From: Tiliqua scincoides
Taxonomy: Eukaryota > Chordata > Lepidosauria > Squamata > Scincidae
DNA: 64,000 nt
Direction: 5' to 3'
Assembly: GCF_035046505.1 (NCBI RefSeq)
Contig: NC_089822.1
Span: 98,526,659-98,590,658 of the forward strand
Position numbers and translations under genes: made by a program. The number at the start of each line of letters is the position of its first letter. The stretch's first letter is position 1. Shown here piece after piece: positions 1 through 12,800 of the stretch. The notes under the pieces were generated by a model that saw nothing but the letters and a program-made list of their open reading frames with translations, ran no database searches and was not told the DNA's origin.

Positions 1-398
1 CTGGGCACTCACGCACAAGGAGGGAGGGAGTTGGAGGCTGCAGGGGGGGCAGGTAGGCAGGCAGGCAGGGAAGAAATGCTATGCTCTGATTGGTTGCTGG
101 CACTGCAGAGGCTTTTTTTCTTCCTGGAAAGCATGGAACTTTTTTTTCCCTTTCTTTTCACCAGACCACCAGACCAGACCACCAGGAAGTGGTTGTGGTT
201 TCTTTCACCAGACCACCTTGGAAGGGTTCTACGGACCACCTGTGGTCCATGGACCACAGATTGGGAACCCTAGAGAGGAAATGGGGTGGAGGGTTTCCAA
301 GGCAATTGAAAATGGTATGTGGGGAAAACAGAATGCCTTCTTTCATTCGATTTCCCTCATTCATTTTTTTCTTGGTGACACCAAAGGAGGAAGAAAAA

Positions 399-442
<44 letters not shown>
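399..442. repeat. (GT)n(GA)n microsatellite
   Basis: About 19 bases of GT followed by about 24 of GA. Confidence 0.95.
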
Positions 443-555
443 TTTAGTGTGTGAGACTTATTTAAAAAATGCATGCATACATTTGTGCTTGAAAGAGGAA
501 AGGGTGCCCTACAGCTTGGTCCACTGGCAAGCAATATAACACTTTTGTTCGGGTG

Positions 556-672
556 CAGGTTGAGTATCCCTTATCCGGACCACTTGGGACAGGTATCTGG
601 ATTTCAGATTTGTCAGAACTTCAGAATAGTCTGAATTTCGGATGCTCAGATAAGGAAGGGGTAATCTACCTG
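556..672 (+). mobile_element. Tigger-like (Tc1/mariner-pogo) miniature
   Basis: CAGGTTGAGTATCCCTTATC at the left and TCGGATGCTCAGATAAGG, then TCTACCTG, at the right resemble the ends of Tigger/MER44 elements. Only 117 bp remain; the interior is deleted. Confidence 0.55.
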
Positions 673-884
673 TACTACATTGCTAAAAGATTTTCCACTT
701 CTGATCTTGAAGCTAACAAGATCACCTTTTCAAATTTTGGGTGATCTAGCAAAGGAATATGTACCACCAGAAGGAGGCACCAACTTCAATGTCATACAAA
801 GCAAGAAAGCCACATATTTCCTGATGCCAATCCACACCCAATAACGCTCATCAAAATTATGTTAGAATTATATTGTGTCTGTAC

Positions 885-1038
885 CTTGTGTGACATCAAC
901 AAATTCTTGTAAAGTATCAAGAGCAATCTTCTCTTCCAGTGATACGTTCTGATACTGAAAAAGTTCACTCAGGTAGGACACCCCTTTTCTGCCCAGTTGT
1001 AAAATTAAGTTGGAAATAATATATTCAAACATAATGAA
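885..1038 (-). CDS. STRA6L: STRA6-like coding exon 10 (last in window)
   Basis: Encodes residues 279-329: FIMFEYIISNLILQLG, then a soluble stretch VSYLSELFQYQNVSLEEK and EFVDVTQ. NVS is a possible glycosylation site. Acceptor TCCACTTGTTCTCCAG, donor GTACAG. The following exons should lie left of position 1. Confidence 0.85.
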
Positions 1039-4000
1039 CTGGAGAACAAGTGGAGACAAAAGCATCTGTGGGTTTGAATAGCTCAAAAGCATGGGACAAG
1101 ATAACACAGTATATTAAAATATTCATATATAAAGAAAGAGAGATGTATACATTTGTCTAGAACAGTGGTTCTCACACATTTAGCACAGAGACCCACTCTT
1201 TAGAATGAGAATCTGTCAGGATCCTCTGGAAGTGATGTCATGATTGGAAGTGACATCATCAAGCAGGAAAATTTTTGCAATTCTAGGCTGCAATCCTACC
1301 CATGCTTACCCAGGAGTAAGTCCCACATTATCATTGTTAAAAGAATATACACAGTAGCTTGTTAAAAGCACAGGTCTGTAACATTTCCCCAAATTCAGTC
1401 ACATACCATGGTAGCATTAAGTCTAATAAATTAAAAATCAAATATTGAAATGAATGGGGACCCACCTGGCATGGGCTCATGACCCACCTAGTTGGTCCCA
1501 ACACACAATTTGAGAAACAGTGGACTAGATGGAATTGATATTTATACAAAAGTCACAGTCTGATAACACCTTTATTAGGACTTACCAAAATGACACAAAT
1601 GTCTGAGCAGCAAACTTAAAATAATTTGTCAGGTTGAATGGCAAAGCAATCAAAAAGTAGGAATGGCAGCAAAATCTAAAAAGATGGTGTGCCATCTTAT
1701 CTGTGGATAAGAGGTTCCAGAATGGAACACCCCCACCCACCCCCACCCCCCGCAGATACAGGCAAATGCCCATTCCTATGGCCTGGAGCCTCTGGAGGCG
1801 AGGGAAGCCTAGCTTCTCTCCCCTTCATTTCTGTGCTCAAAACATGTGACTTCTGGTTTCACAGAGAAACCAGAAGTGTCGTTTTTAATGCCTTATAAGG
1901 CATTGGGGGGCCTAGGGAAGCTGGAGGGCTATACAGTTCATATCCCTCTACTGAATACTATAATGCAAGATACTATGGAATCGTCTAACACAGTGGTTTT
2001 CAAACTAGGGCGTTGTGACGCCCCAGCCTGAATGCCCTGGCCTCTGCCCCCTTAAGGGGCGGGGGCAGCAAGGAGGCAGCAACATGTTCCCCAGGATCGC
2101 ATCACTAAGGGGGCTGCAGGTGCTTGGCTGGACTTACCAGAGCCTCCTGCAGCTTCCCAAGGCACGTTTGCCTACTCAAATGTAAAAGAGCATGTGCTGC
2201 TCCTGTTTCGGTTTCCAGAAGGCTCAACACATTTTCTTTGTCAGCTATCAGCTTGTCAGTTTCACAAGACACCAAATATCTGGTCGCAATCCACTGGTGG
2301 ATCCTAACCCACAGTTTGGGAACCATCAATCTAGCAGATTTGAAACTAGTGCCAAATAGACAATGCTTAAGCCAGCTAAAGCAGTGTAGGCAGACAGTGT
2401 AGGCTAAAATTCATGTTCCCCTTGAGCCACAAGTGCTTCAGTCACCTTGAGGACCAAACGACACATGACATTAAATCTGTCTTTACAAAATGGGCTTTAT
2501 ATGGAAGTTGACCAGAAGTCATCTTATTTTTAAAAAATTAGCCTTGATCCAGCCTTGGAGTATGGCACACACCAAGGGCTCCCCTGTGACATTTCTGTAC
2601 CCAAAATTACACACCCCAATTGGCTGTCACCAAAGCAGCTGTTGCAGCAAATCACTGCTTTGGGGGAGGGATTTTTGCCATTTAAACCACATGGGAGAAC
2701 TATTAATCTTTTCTCACAGAACACCACCCTCCTAAGGTGCATTCCCCCCCCCCCCGGCTAATTTTTAAAGGTAAAAGGACCACTTTCAGGAGTGTAAGTG
2801 GTTCAGATCAGATCACTCCCATCTTGTAAAGATGGATTTAACATCACACACAGTTTGGCTGTACAAATTGGTGGCAATTGCTTCCCTTCTCAGATAACAC
2901 AGGCCAACATATATTTTGCTTCCTTAAACGTTACACCAATTCCTGGGTATATTTGGGGTCCTGATTCCAAAAATGGCATCCGTTTTGCCCTATCACGTCT
3001 AGTTTTGGAGAGATAGTATAGCCTCATTAGTGAATGATATAGCCTCATGAGGAAGCTGCTTGAACCATTCATAAATGAGGTTATACTGTCTCTCCAAAAC
3101 TAGACGTGATAGGGCAAAACGGATGCCATTTTTGGAATCGGCACCCAAATTCATATGAAACCATTATAAATTATGGGAAAAACATTTCTGACCCTCAATT
3201 TTGTAGGCCTGTATAATTGTGCCCTGCACTTATACTTACTGCATAAAGGCTGTTGAGGGCAATCACAGCCATGATGATCATTCTGCTGGGAAATCGAAAG
3301 TAAGGGTCCCACTCATATAGCTTACGCCTGATCCAGGATTTCTGCGTCTGCCTGCTCAGAGACAAAAAAGCAGGATCAGAACTGAAAAGTAGAATAACAA
3401 TACGAAGAAAAGGGGTTCTGAAACTTGCCCTGCCTTGCTGACTCTCTCAAAATTGGTGGAAGGCAGGAAGCCTTCTCTCCTACTCAGTACCACAAACTGC
3501 CAACAGAAGCACCTACAGTTTCCTTACAGCTCAATCCTATACATGTCTACTCAGAAGCAAGTCTCACTTAGTTCAATGGGTCTTATTCCCAGGTAAGGGC
3601 ATATAGGACTGCAATCTTACAGCCCAATCTTAATGGGCTACCCTGCTGGTGCAAAGTGAATTCTACCAGAATTGAGTGCTGCAAAGCAACAGTAAAACAT
3701 GTTCTAGCAAGAAGGCCAGAGCCTTCCCACAAACACCAGCAGCTGGCCACCAGTGGGAGCAGGTGAGTCAGCATAGGAGGTGGGAGGGGTGGGGGTGGGC
3801 AGAATGGAGGGAGGGAGGGAAGGCAAAACTGGGCAGGGAAGTGGGAGGAATGGGATGGGGAGGAGCGGATCTGGCGGCGATGGTGCGTGTCGGATCCTAT
3901 CCCTTCTGGCAGCAGCCTGCCTGGCCCCTCTCTTTCCTTGAACTCGTGCCAGCAAAATTGTTGGCACAGGCCCAAGGAGACTCATTGCAGAATGGGAGCC

Positions 4001-6789
4001 TTATGGAGGGATTTGGGAATTTAAATTCTCTTTCCATTCCAAAGCTTCCTGATCCATCACCACCACCCACACCAGCTGCAGTGCACACCTTTTTGGCACA
4101 GCTGCACAGGCAGGTGGGGAGGAAAGGACAGGAGTGGGCTGTGGCATAAATGCAACCACCCTAAGGTTGTTAGACCAATTCTAAGGTAACTCAGTACCTA
4201 TTCATGTGTTTTCTCAGTGTGTTACTTGGAACATAAGAACATAAGAACATAAGAACAGCCCCACTGGATCAGGCCATAGGCCCATCTAGTCCAGCTTCCT
4301 GGATCTCACAGCGGCCCACCAAATGCCCCAGGGAGCACACCAGATAACAAGAGACCTCACCCTGGTGCTCTCCCCTACATCTGGCATTCTGACTTAACCC
4401 ATTCCTAAAATCAGGAGGTTGCGCATACACATCATGGCTTGTACCCCATAATGGATTTTTCCTCCAGAAACTCGTCCAATCCCCTTTTAAAGGCATCTAG
4501 GCTAGACGCCAGCACCACATCCTGTGGCAAGGAGTTCCACAGACCGACCACGCGCTGAGTAAAGAAATATTTTCTTTTGTCTGTCCTAACCCGCCCAACA
4601 CTCAATTTTAGTAGATGTCCCCTGGTTCTGGTATTACGTGAGAGTGTAAAGAGCATCTCCCTATCCACTCTGTCCATCCCCTGCATAATTTTGTATGTCT
4701 CAATCATGTCCCCCCTCAAGCGTCTCTTTTCTAGGCTGAAGAGGCCCAAACGCCGTAGCCTTTCCTCATAAGGAAGGTGCCCCAGCCCCGTAATCATCTT
4801 AGTCGCTCTCTTTTGCACCTTTTCCATTTCCACTATGTCTTTTTTGAGATGCGGTGACCAGAACTGGACACAATACTCCAGGTGTGGCCTTACCATCGAT
4901 TTGTACAACGGCATTATAATACTAACCGTTTTGTTCTCAATACCCTTCCTAATGATCCAAAGCATAGAATTGGCCTTCTTCACTGCCGCCGCACATTGGG
5001 TCGACACTTTCATCGACCTGTCCACCACCACCCCAAGATCTCTGTCCTGATCTGTCACAGACAGCTCAGAACCCATCAGCCTATATCTAAAGTTTTGATT
5101 TTTTGCCCCAATGTGCATGACTTTACACTTACTGACATTGAAGCGCATCTGCCATTTTGCTGCCCATTCTGCCAGTCTGGAGAGATCCTTCTGGAGCTCC
5201 TCACAATCACTTCTGGTCTTTACCACTCGGAAAAGTTTGGTGTCGTCTGCAAACTTTGCAACCTCACTGCTCAACCCTGTCTCCAGGTCATTTATGAAGA
5301 GGCTGAAAAGCACCGGTCCCAGGACAGATCCTTGGGGCACACCGCTTTTCACCTCTCTCCATTGTGAAAATTGCCCATTGACACCCACTCTCTGCTTCCT
5401 GGCCTCCAACCAGTTCTCAATCCACGAGAGGACCTGTCCTCTAATTCCCTGACTGTGGAGTTTTTTCAGTAGCCTTTGGTGAGGGACCGTGTCAAACGCC
5501 TTCTGAAAGTCCAGATATATAATGTCCACGGGTTCTCCCGCAGGGCAGACCAGGGGCAGGGAGGCAAAAGCACAGAGTGCCGCACTTGCCACGTCCCTGT
5601 CACAGTCCCCTTCACCCACCGCGCCGCCCCACCTGCCCGTCCAAGCCATTCCACAGGCAGGCAAGGCCCCACGTGGCACTTGGCAGCAGGTAAAAAGCCT
5701 TCTGAGGCTTCTCTCGCTGTTTTAAGCAATACTTCCAGTTTTGTTAGGAAACAAAGAATTGTTTAAAACCACAGGGGAAATCTCAGAAGGCTTTCTTCCC
5801 ACTGTTGAGAGTCACACAAAGCTGCATGAGCCTCGGTGAGTATCCTGTGGGGAACAGCATGTCAGGGGGGAGCATGTTGCAGACCTGTCCCAGGGCACAA
5901 TGAGGACAGTTCCACTACTGTGGACTACGAATGCCTTCCTTCCTCTGCATGGGACAGGAGATGGATGAAAGGATAGCAATTAATCTGAAAATACAGCTCA
6001 GAGACACAGGGCCAGTGTCCAGCTCTGCCCTGACTTTTGAAGAGGACTGGCCCATAGCTGACAGTCACACCTTCACCTAACCTGGCATATGTGGCAAATG
6101 AAACCGATGCTTCCCCCCAGTTGCAGGGAGAGCTTACTCAGTTGGGGATTATCCTCAAACCTGATGTGCAAACGTTCTGCAAAGTCCCTTATAAGTTTGA
6201 AAGGGTAAATGGTAAACCTTACTGCAATAGTGGCTTCTTCAGCAGTTGCTGGACATACTGAGCCTGATGTTCCTCCAGGAATGGTGCCTCCTCCTATTAG
6301 AGGGAACAAAGGGAACAGTTGCACCATATTACACAAATTATACTTTACTAGTTGCAAGGCTGCACAGGCTCATTCACACAGTTCTAAAAATATAACAGCT
6401 CTGAGCCTATCTGACACTCACAGCACAAACAGAGAGGGGTTGTTGCCAGGTGGCTGCCATCAGCCCTTGTGGGACCAGCACAAACAGGACAACATGCTCT
6501 GATCACAGCAGTGACGTACAACTCCCACATTCACACTGGTCCACTGTAACATCAATCTGGGAATTCAAGAAGCTGTTTTAATACTATGCCACAACATGCA
6601 GGAATCAAACCAGGAAGAGTCAGTGATCTCAGCCTTTGAATTCAAGGGAAGAAAATGTGATCTCCTTTTCTGTAGGCAGTTAGTTTGGTTCTTTATGTAA
6701 TCAGGAATTTTGCTGCAAAACTTATGAGAGATCTCAAGAGGCGGGGGGAGGGCCTTAAAGTGAGGAAGGGGAAAGGAGCTGTACATTGG

Positions 6790-6854
<65 letters not shown>

Positions 6855-9800
6855 TTATTGGGACACAAATGCCCTGGACAAACACAAAAAAAAATCCAAG
6901 TGCAAATGTCCAGGGACAGCAATGACTGGGATGCCTTTGGGCAGGACAAAATCATCCAGCTATGCAATGGTCTTGTCACCAGGAAGACCATGTACATCTG
7001 CATCTCCCTTCCACACAAGCACCATCCCACCCCCACATAATCATGCTTGTGGGATTGAGCCCAAACTGCATGCAATGTAAATACCACTTTAATGTAGTAC
7101 TTAAATGGTGAGGGGTTCAGGCAAACTACATCACCACACAATTAGGCAAAGTGGTAGTAGAACATGTTTGTTCATAGCTCTCCATGTAGTGGACATGGTT
7201 GCTTGAACATATCATCTGAAACGGTCCTTGGTAAGATTTATGGGGAAAGCAGGGATAAAATGCAAATCCACCATTACAACAAAATACTCACTTGAAGAAG
7301 ATCGAGTGTACATTGGGCTCTTAGTGCTTTCACAAAGCCGTAAAGAAATCGGATTAGCAGGGCAACTTGGCATAGCAAGGAAGGCCAGTACATAATTATG
7401 TCTTCATATTCTCCCGCATACTGTGCACAGAAAACGGAATCATCAAAGGTCATGCACACCATCGTCATGCTCCCTAATATCCCACAAATTCTGCTTAATT
7501 TTAAAACTAGAGATGCTGTCTTCATCTTCCTGGAAGCCATACACCCTGTCCCATTTGTATCTCCTTGCACATTTTGGGCGCAGTCCAAACTTGCGCTGGA
7601 ACAGGCAAGCCAGGAAACCTTTCCCCTTACCCCTGGGTAAGGGCTGCTGGCGCCTATGGGTCTCCTCGGACTTGCGCCACCTCCTGAGGTGGCACAAGTC
7701 CGAGGAGAACAGAGGGGCTTGAAGCCACTCTGTTCTCCGCGGGGATTGGGATCCAGCATAACTGCTGGATCCCAGCCCTGCCACCCTCTCCCTGCCCGCC
7801 CACCCCCAGGGCTGCCTATTGCCCTCCCTCCCCCTGCCCAAGAACGCCTCTCTCCCCCTCCCCGCCTCCCCCACGCCTACCTTTTACACTTGCGTTGGCA
7901 CATACGAGCCGACGCAAGGAGCTGGGAGGGAGCCAGCGGAGAGACCTCCACCGGCCTCCACAGGCCAGCGCTTCTGAGAGCGCCGGCCTGGCTTCCACCC
8001 ACGGAGGTGCAAACATGCTTTACAGCACATCTGCAACCCTCCCAGGTTGGCCCAAGTCCCTTGGCCGGCCTAACTAGAAGTTTGGATTGCGCCCTGTGTC
8101 TAGCATCTGAGGTTCTGTTCCAGGTACTGTTAACTTCAGAGCACTGGCATAGCTAGAGGGGGGAGGGGCACTAAGTTTTGCAGGGAGGCTCCCTGCAGTG
8201 TTCAAGCAGCTCCTCCCCTCCCCTTTGAAGCCATTTGGTCAAGGGGGGGCAAAACGGAGGCGAATGGCTTCCAAGGGGAGGGGCCGCTTGCACACTGTGG
8301 GGAGGCTCCCGGCAAAACTTAGTGCTCCGCCCCCCCAGCTACACCAGTGCTTCAGAGATGAGGCTTTGCATACAGTATTAGCAACAGGGCCTTTTCAGTG
8401 GTGATCTAGAAATTTTGGAAATCCCTTCTGTTAAATGCCCAAATGGCTCTCCCCTCATCTTCAGTCACCAAGTGAAGACCTCATTTCACAAGGTATTTGG
8501 GATGACTTTTTTTGTGTTTCTTCTGACAACAGGTTGATGGATGGCTTAATTATGCTTTTAAATTATTATTGATTTTCTGTTAATGGAAGTCTGGCTTTTA
8601 TTGCTGTTTGCAATTGTGTTTCTGCTTAAATTAATTGCTTGTATTTTATTGTATTTCTGTTGCTGTTTCTTTTTAACACAAGATGCTCTGTGTTGTCATT
8701 GAACGAGAAAATCAGGGCATAAGTTTTTAAAATAAATAAAAATACACTGTATCCACGGATACTGTATCCACTACATGCACGGAATTCACCACCCGCAGGT
8801 CCTGAACACGCGGGGATGGCCCCACATGGACAACTCTTACAATTTAACATATATTGCTATGCCTCTTTGACACACACATACAGGGAACCCTGCATTATCC
8901 ATGGGGGTTCTGTTCCAGGACCCTCCGCAGATAAGGAAACCCATGGATGATGAAATCTGCAGGTCTCAGGGGCCCTGTAATCCTCCAGAGGTGACCAAAA
9001 TGATATTCTGAGGGCAGGGTAGGCTGCACACAGCCCTCAGAATGCCTTGTAAGGCCTTTGGGATCCTTAGGAGGTCACTTCCGGTTTTGGGAGGAGGGGA
9101 AACTAGAAGCAACGTATAAAGGCCTTAAAAGGCCTTCAGAGGGACAGGGAGGGCTTACCTTTCCCATAGGGCATCCTGCAATGTCAACAGATGAAACTGT
9201 CAACCTGAAAAAATGAGAGTGTTATTGGGTTCCAAAGATGGTAATAATCACAGTATATATGCTTGCATTTTGGTTAAGCCAGACTTCTAATGCAAATCCC
9301 AATGTCATGTTCTTCAAACAGGACCCCATATGAACATCTCTCCAACTCATATGGTATTCCCATCAACATTCAACACCAGGGCAACAATAAGACTACAATA
9401 TTAAAAACTATCTACTCCTCTTTTCTCAGAGTCTCCCTTCCAATACTACTCAACACCCTCACTCAGATCTTTTTCCATGGAGACCCAAAACATCTATTCT
9501 CCAATACTTTCTAACAGTGTCCAAAATTGACAGAGGATGCTGAAAAGGCTGCAAGATTCAGGGACCGACCCTGTTGGGCTGCTGCACTACCAGAACTCAT
9601 GTTCCAGCAGTGCAGCATGCTTTACAGCTGTCACGAAAGGTGATACCACTGAGTCACTGTTGCAAGCAGTGAGAAGCCATGGCTGTGCATCAGTGGCGCA
9701 CCAAGGAGCCCTGCCACTGGTAAGACACCGCAGAGGGCAGGTGGGACAGGAATGGTGTGGAGAAGGAGAGGAACTGGGTGGAGACCAGGGTAGGAAGGGG

Positions 9801-12800
9801 GCAGGTAAAGGACGAAAGGGGACATTATCGGTGGCAACAATGCTCCCAATATCCTATTACCCTTCCCAGCCACAATCTGTCTTCCTGGATCCACTCAGGC
9901 TTGCACCAGCAAAATCTCTAGCACAGGTTTGAGTAGACCCATTCAGGCAGCAGAGACTTACTCCCCAGGCAAGGGAACAAATAATCCCTTACCCAGATGA
10001 GACTTCCGGGACTGCTCACCCCTGCAGGATGCAACATGTGCCCAGTAGTACTGCTGCATAGGCAGGGGGGATTTAGCTAAGATTGGGTTGCCCCTCACTT
10101 TCTCAATTTTCCCAGGAAATAGGGGAAAGCAACACCCCCAAAATGGCCCATTGTCACCCTAGGCAGCCACAAGACCTAGCAGTTCATTTAAAGCACGTTG
10201 CTTAAACTGGCAGCACTTTTGAATCACAAAGAAGTCGGCAGAGCAATCCTGTTGGGAAGTGACAGAAATACTGATACAGTATTGGGAAGCATGAATCATT
10301 TTAACATCTGTGTCAATTATTCCCATGACATTTCGTAGATGCCTCTAGACCGCATGTCCCAGTCTCCCACAATCCCCACCATTCCACTGAGTGTCACGCA
10401 GGCCAGTATTGCCAATTCATTCCCTGCTCACCAAATTGCTGTGTACAAAAATCCTAATACGGCTCCAGTCATCTTGTAACTTGTTGAAAGACAGGCAAAG
10501 TAAGGATATGACGAGAGGCCCACCTCAATGGCAACAAGCAGGAGCCAAAAGACTGCAAAAAGATAGCATATGAGCATGTTTTTATTTTGTCCTCCACCAG
10601 AACTATAGCAATTCCAAGGCCTAATATTCCAAGGCCAACAGTTACTATAGGTCACTTGAAAAGGTTGTTGAATACTGCTAAGTGGCTATCGATCCTCAAT
10701 TATTTATTTTCACAGTTGCTAGGGAAAATAAAAATGCAAATAAGCTCATCAGTGACCAATGAGGCATCCCCCCCAATATCCACAGAACTGGCACCTGTGG
10801 TTTCACTTATCCACGGATCTGAGGGAACCCCCTGCACGCCCATTACAGTACCTTTGTTTTTCTTTAGTAGCTCTTGCAGTACAGGTGTTTCTTGCTTAAG
10901 CATTCTTGCTTAACTGAAGAACCAAACATGCAGGCAACCAGACTGTATAGAAGAGAGATACTAACTGAATGTTAACAGGAAGCAGGAACTGTCCTGCTTC
11001 CTGCAAACATTCAGTTAGTCTCCATTGTAGCTTGCAGGTTGATTGCCTACACATTTGGTTCTTTAGTTAAGTAAGAATGTTTAAGCAAAAAACACCCACG
11101 CTGCAAGTGCTACTACAGAAAAAGCAAAGGTACTGTAATGGTTTCCGGGCAGGGGGTTGCTGTTTATATAGGAATCCCCCATATCCATAGTTTCCATATC
11201 CACAGGAGCCAGAAGAGAACCCTGCAGATACAGGGGGGCGCCTGTAAATGCATTTAAGAAAACACCTTCTCCTCAGCTTCTTTCCTATTCTAGCAGGTCT
11301 AGAGTTTGGGTAAAGATGGAGTTTCCTGCTATCCTCCTGAATTTTTATTGAGCTCAATGTTGATTTGAGAAGAGAAACAACAGATGTGTCAGTAAGAATA
11401 CACTGGCACAACACTACTCCTAAATGTCTGCTATTTTACATTGTCAGTCATTTGTAATGTAACCATTTCCGTGTTGTCCTCTTCTACATTTGATTCTGTA
11501 GTCTGCGGTACTGCAGATATTCATTCAAACCTTACTGCCTTGAGTCTGATTCTCACATGACAACAAAACAGTAACATTCTGAACAAAGCCGTCAGAAACT
11601 AATACACAAGCACTCCCAACTTGTGTAAGGTTCCCTTCCAGGCATCCTTTTGTCAACTGAGTTTGCATTTCCTCTTTCTTTCACATGGAGAAAGGGGTGA
11701 GATCCACATGGGTTGTTTAAACCAGGGGTGCCCAAACCCCAGCCCTGGGGCCACTTGCGGCCCTCGAGGACTCCCAATGCGGCCCTCAAGCAGCCCCCAG
11801 TCTCCAATGAGCCTCTGGCCCTCCAAACACTTGCTGGAGCCCACACTGGCCCAACGCAACTGCTCTCAGTGTGAGGGCGACTATTTGACCTCTCATGTGA
11901 GCTGTGGGATGAGGGCTCCCTCCACTCCTTGCTGTTTCTCATCTATGATGTAGTAGTGGCAGCAAAGGAAAGGCCAGCCTTGATCTGTGCAAGGTGTTTT
12001 ATAGGCCTTGAGCTATTGCAAGACCTTCATTCATATATATATGTTCATCTTTAATATAATCATTTATGTAAATTTTTTCAAATTTTAAATGTAAATTAAT
12101 TCTTTTTTTCCCCAGCCCCCGACACAGTGTCAGAGAGATGATGTGGCCCTCCTGCCAAAAACTTTGGACACCCCTGCTTTAAACAAAAGAGGAAATGTGG
12201 GTGTCATGGAGGCAGGGTCTTCCAACCCCTCATTTTCTATACCATCACAGGGAATGCTGCTTTGAAACTGAATTTGAAGTGAGAGATGCTCTGTTCCAGG
12301 ACAATGAAATGTTTTCAAACATGTAAATTCTTTCCTGTAATGTCTAGTTCAGTGTTTCTCAAACTGTGGGTTGGGACCCACTAGGTGGGTCGCGGGTCAG
12401 TTTCATGTGGGTCCCCATACATTTCAATATTTTATTTTTAATATATTAGACTTGATGCTGCCATGATATGTGACTGCATTTGGGGAAATGTTACAGAGCT
12501 GTACTTTTAACAAGGTACTATGTATATTCTTTCAACGATGATAGTCAATGGTACTGACTCCTGGCTTAGTGTGGGTAGGATTGCAGCCTAGGATTGCTAA
12601 AATTTTCCTGCTTGATGTCACTTCCAGTCATGACATCGCTTCCAGTGGGTCCTGACAGATTCTCATTCTAAAAATGTGGATCCCGGTGCTAAATGTGTGA
12701 GAACCACTGGTCTAGTTGAAATAAAGTGTTAACTTATTTGAAGTTAGTCAAAGAGGGTTGGGAGTCTGTTGGGTCAGAAGAATAAAGCTGTCCAATCAGT

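Noticed and set aside
1-300. Overlapping frames at the window start
   Set aside because: They cover simple repeats and the worn end of the 'TGGTCCATGG' hAT-like miniature; no family resemblance.
4432-5679. 415-codon reverse transcriptase frame as a possible domesticated host gene
   Set aside because: It is a 5'-truncated CR1 with the normal CR1 3' tail and a near-identical copy at 43741. The first 45 or so codons come from unrelated flanking DNA.
6073-6222. Extra STRA6-like exon ending at the GTAAGC near 6135
   Set aside because: The donor looks good, but the frames do not match the phase between exons 8 and 9, and the neighbouring stretch 6223-6293 already supplies the expected linker.
6790-6854. 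CRISPR-like or designed tandem array
   Set aside because: Uninterrupted 4-bp units without spacers; a microsatellite in a vertebrate genome.
6755-7141. Cys/Leu/Ser repeat protein (CLSVCLSV)
   Set aside because: The repeat is a translation of the GACA microsatellite.
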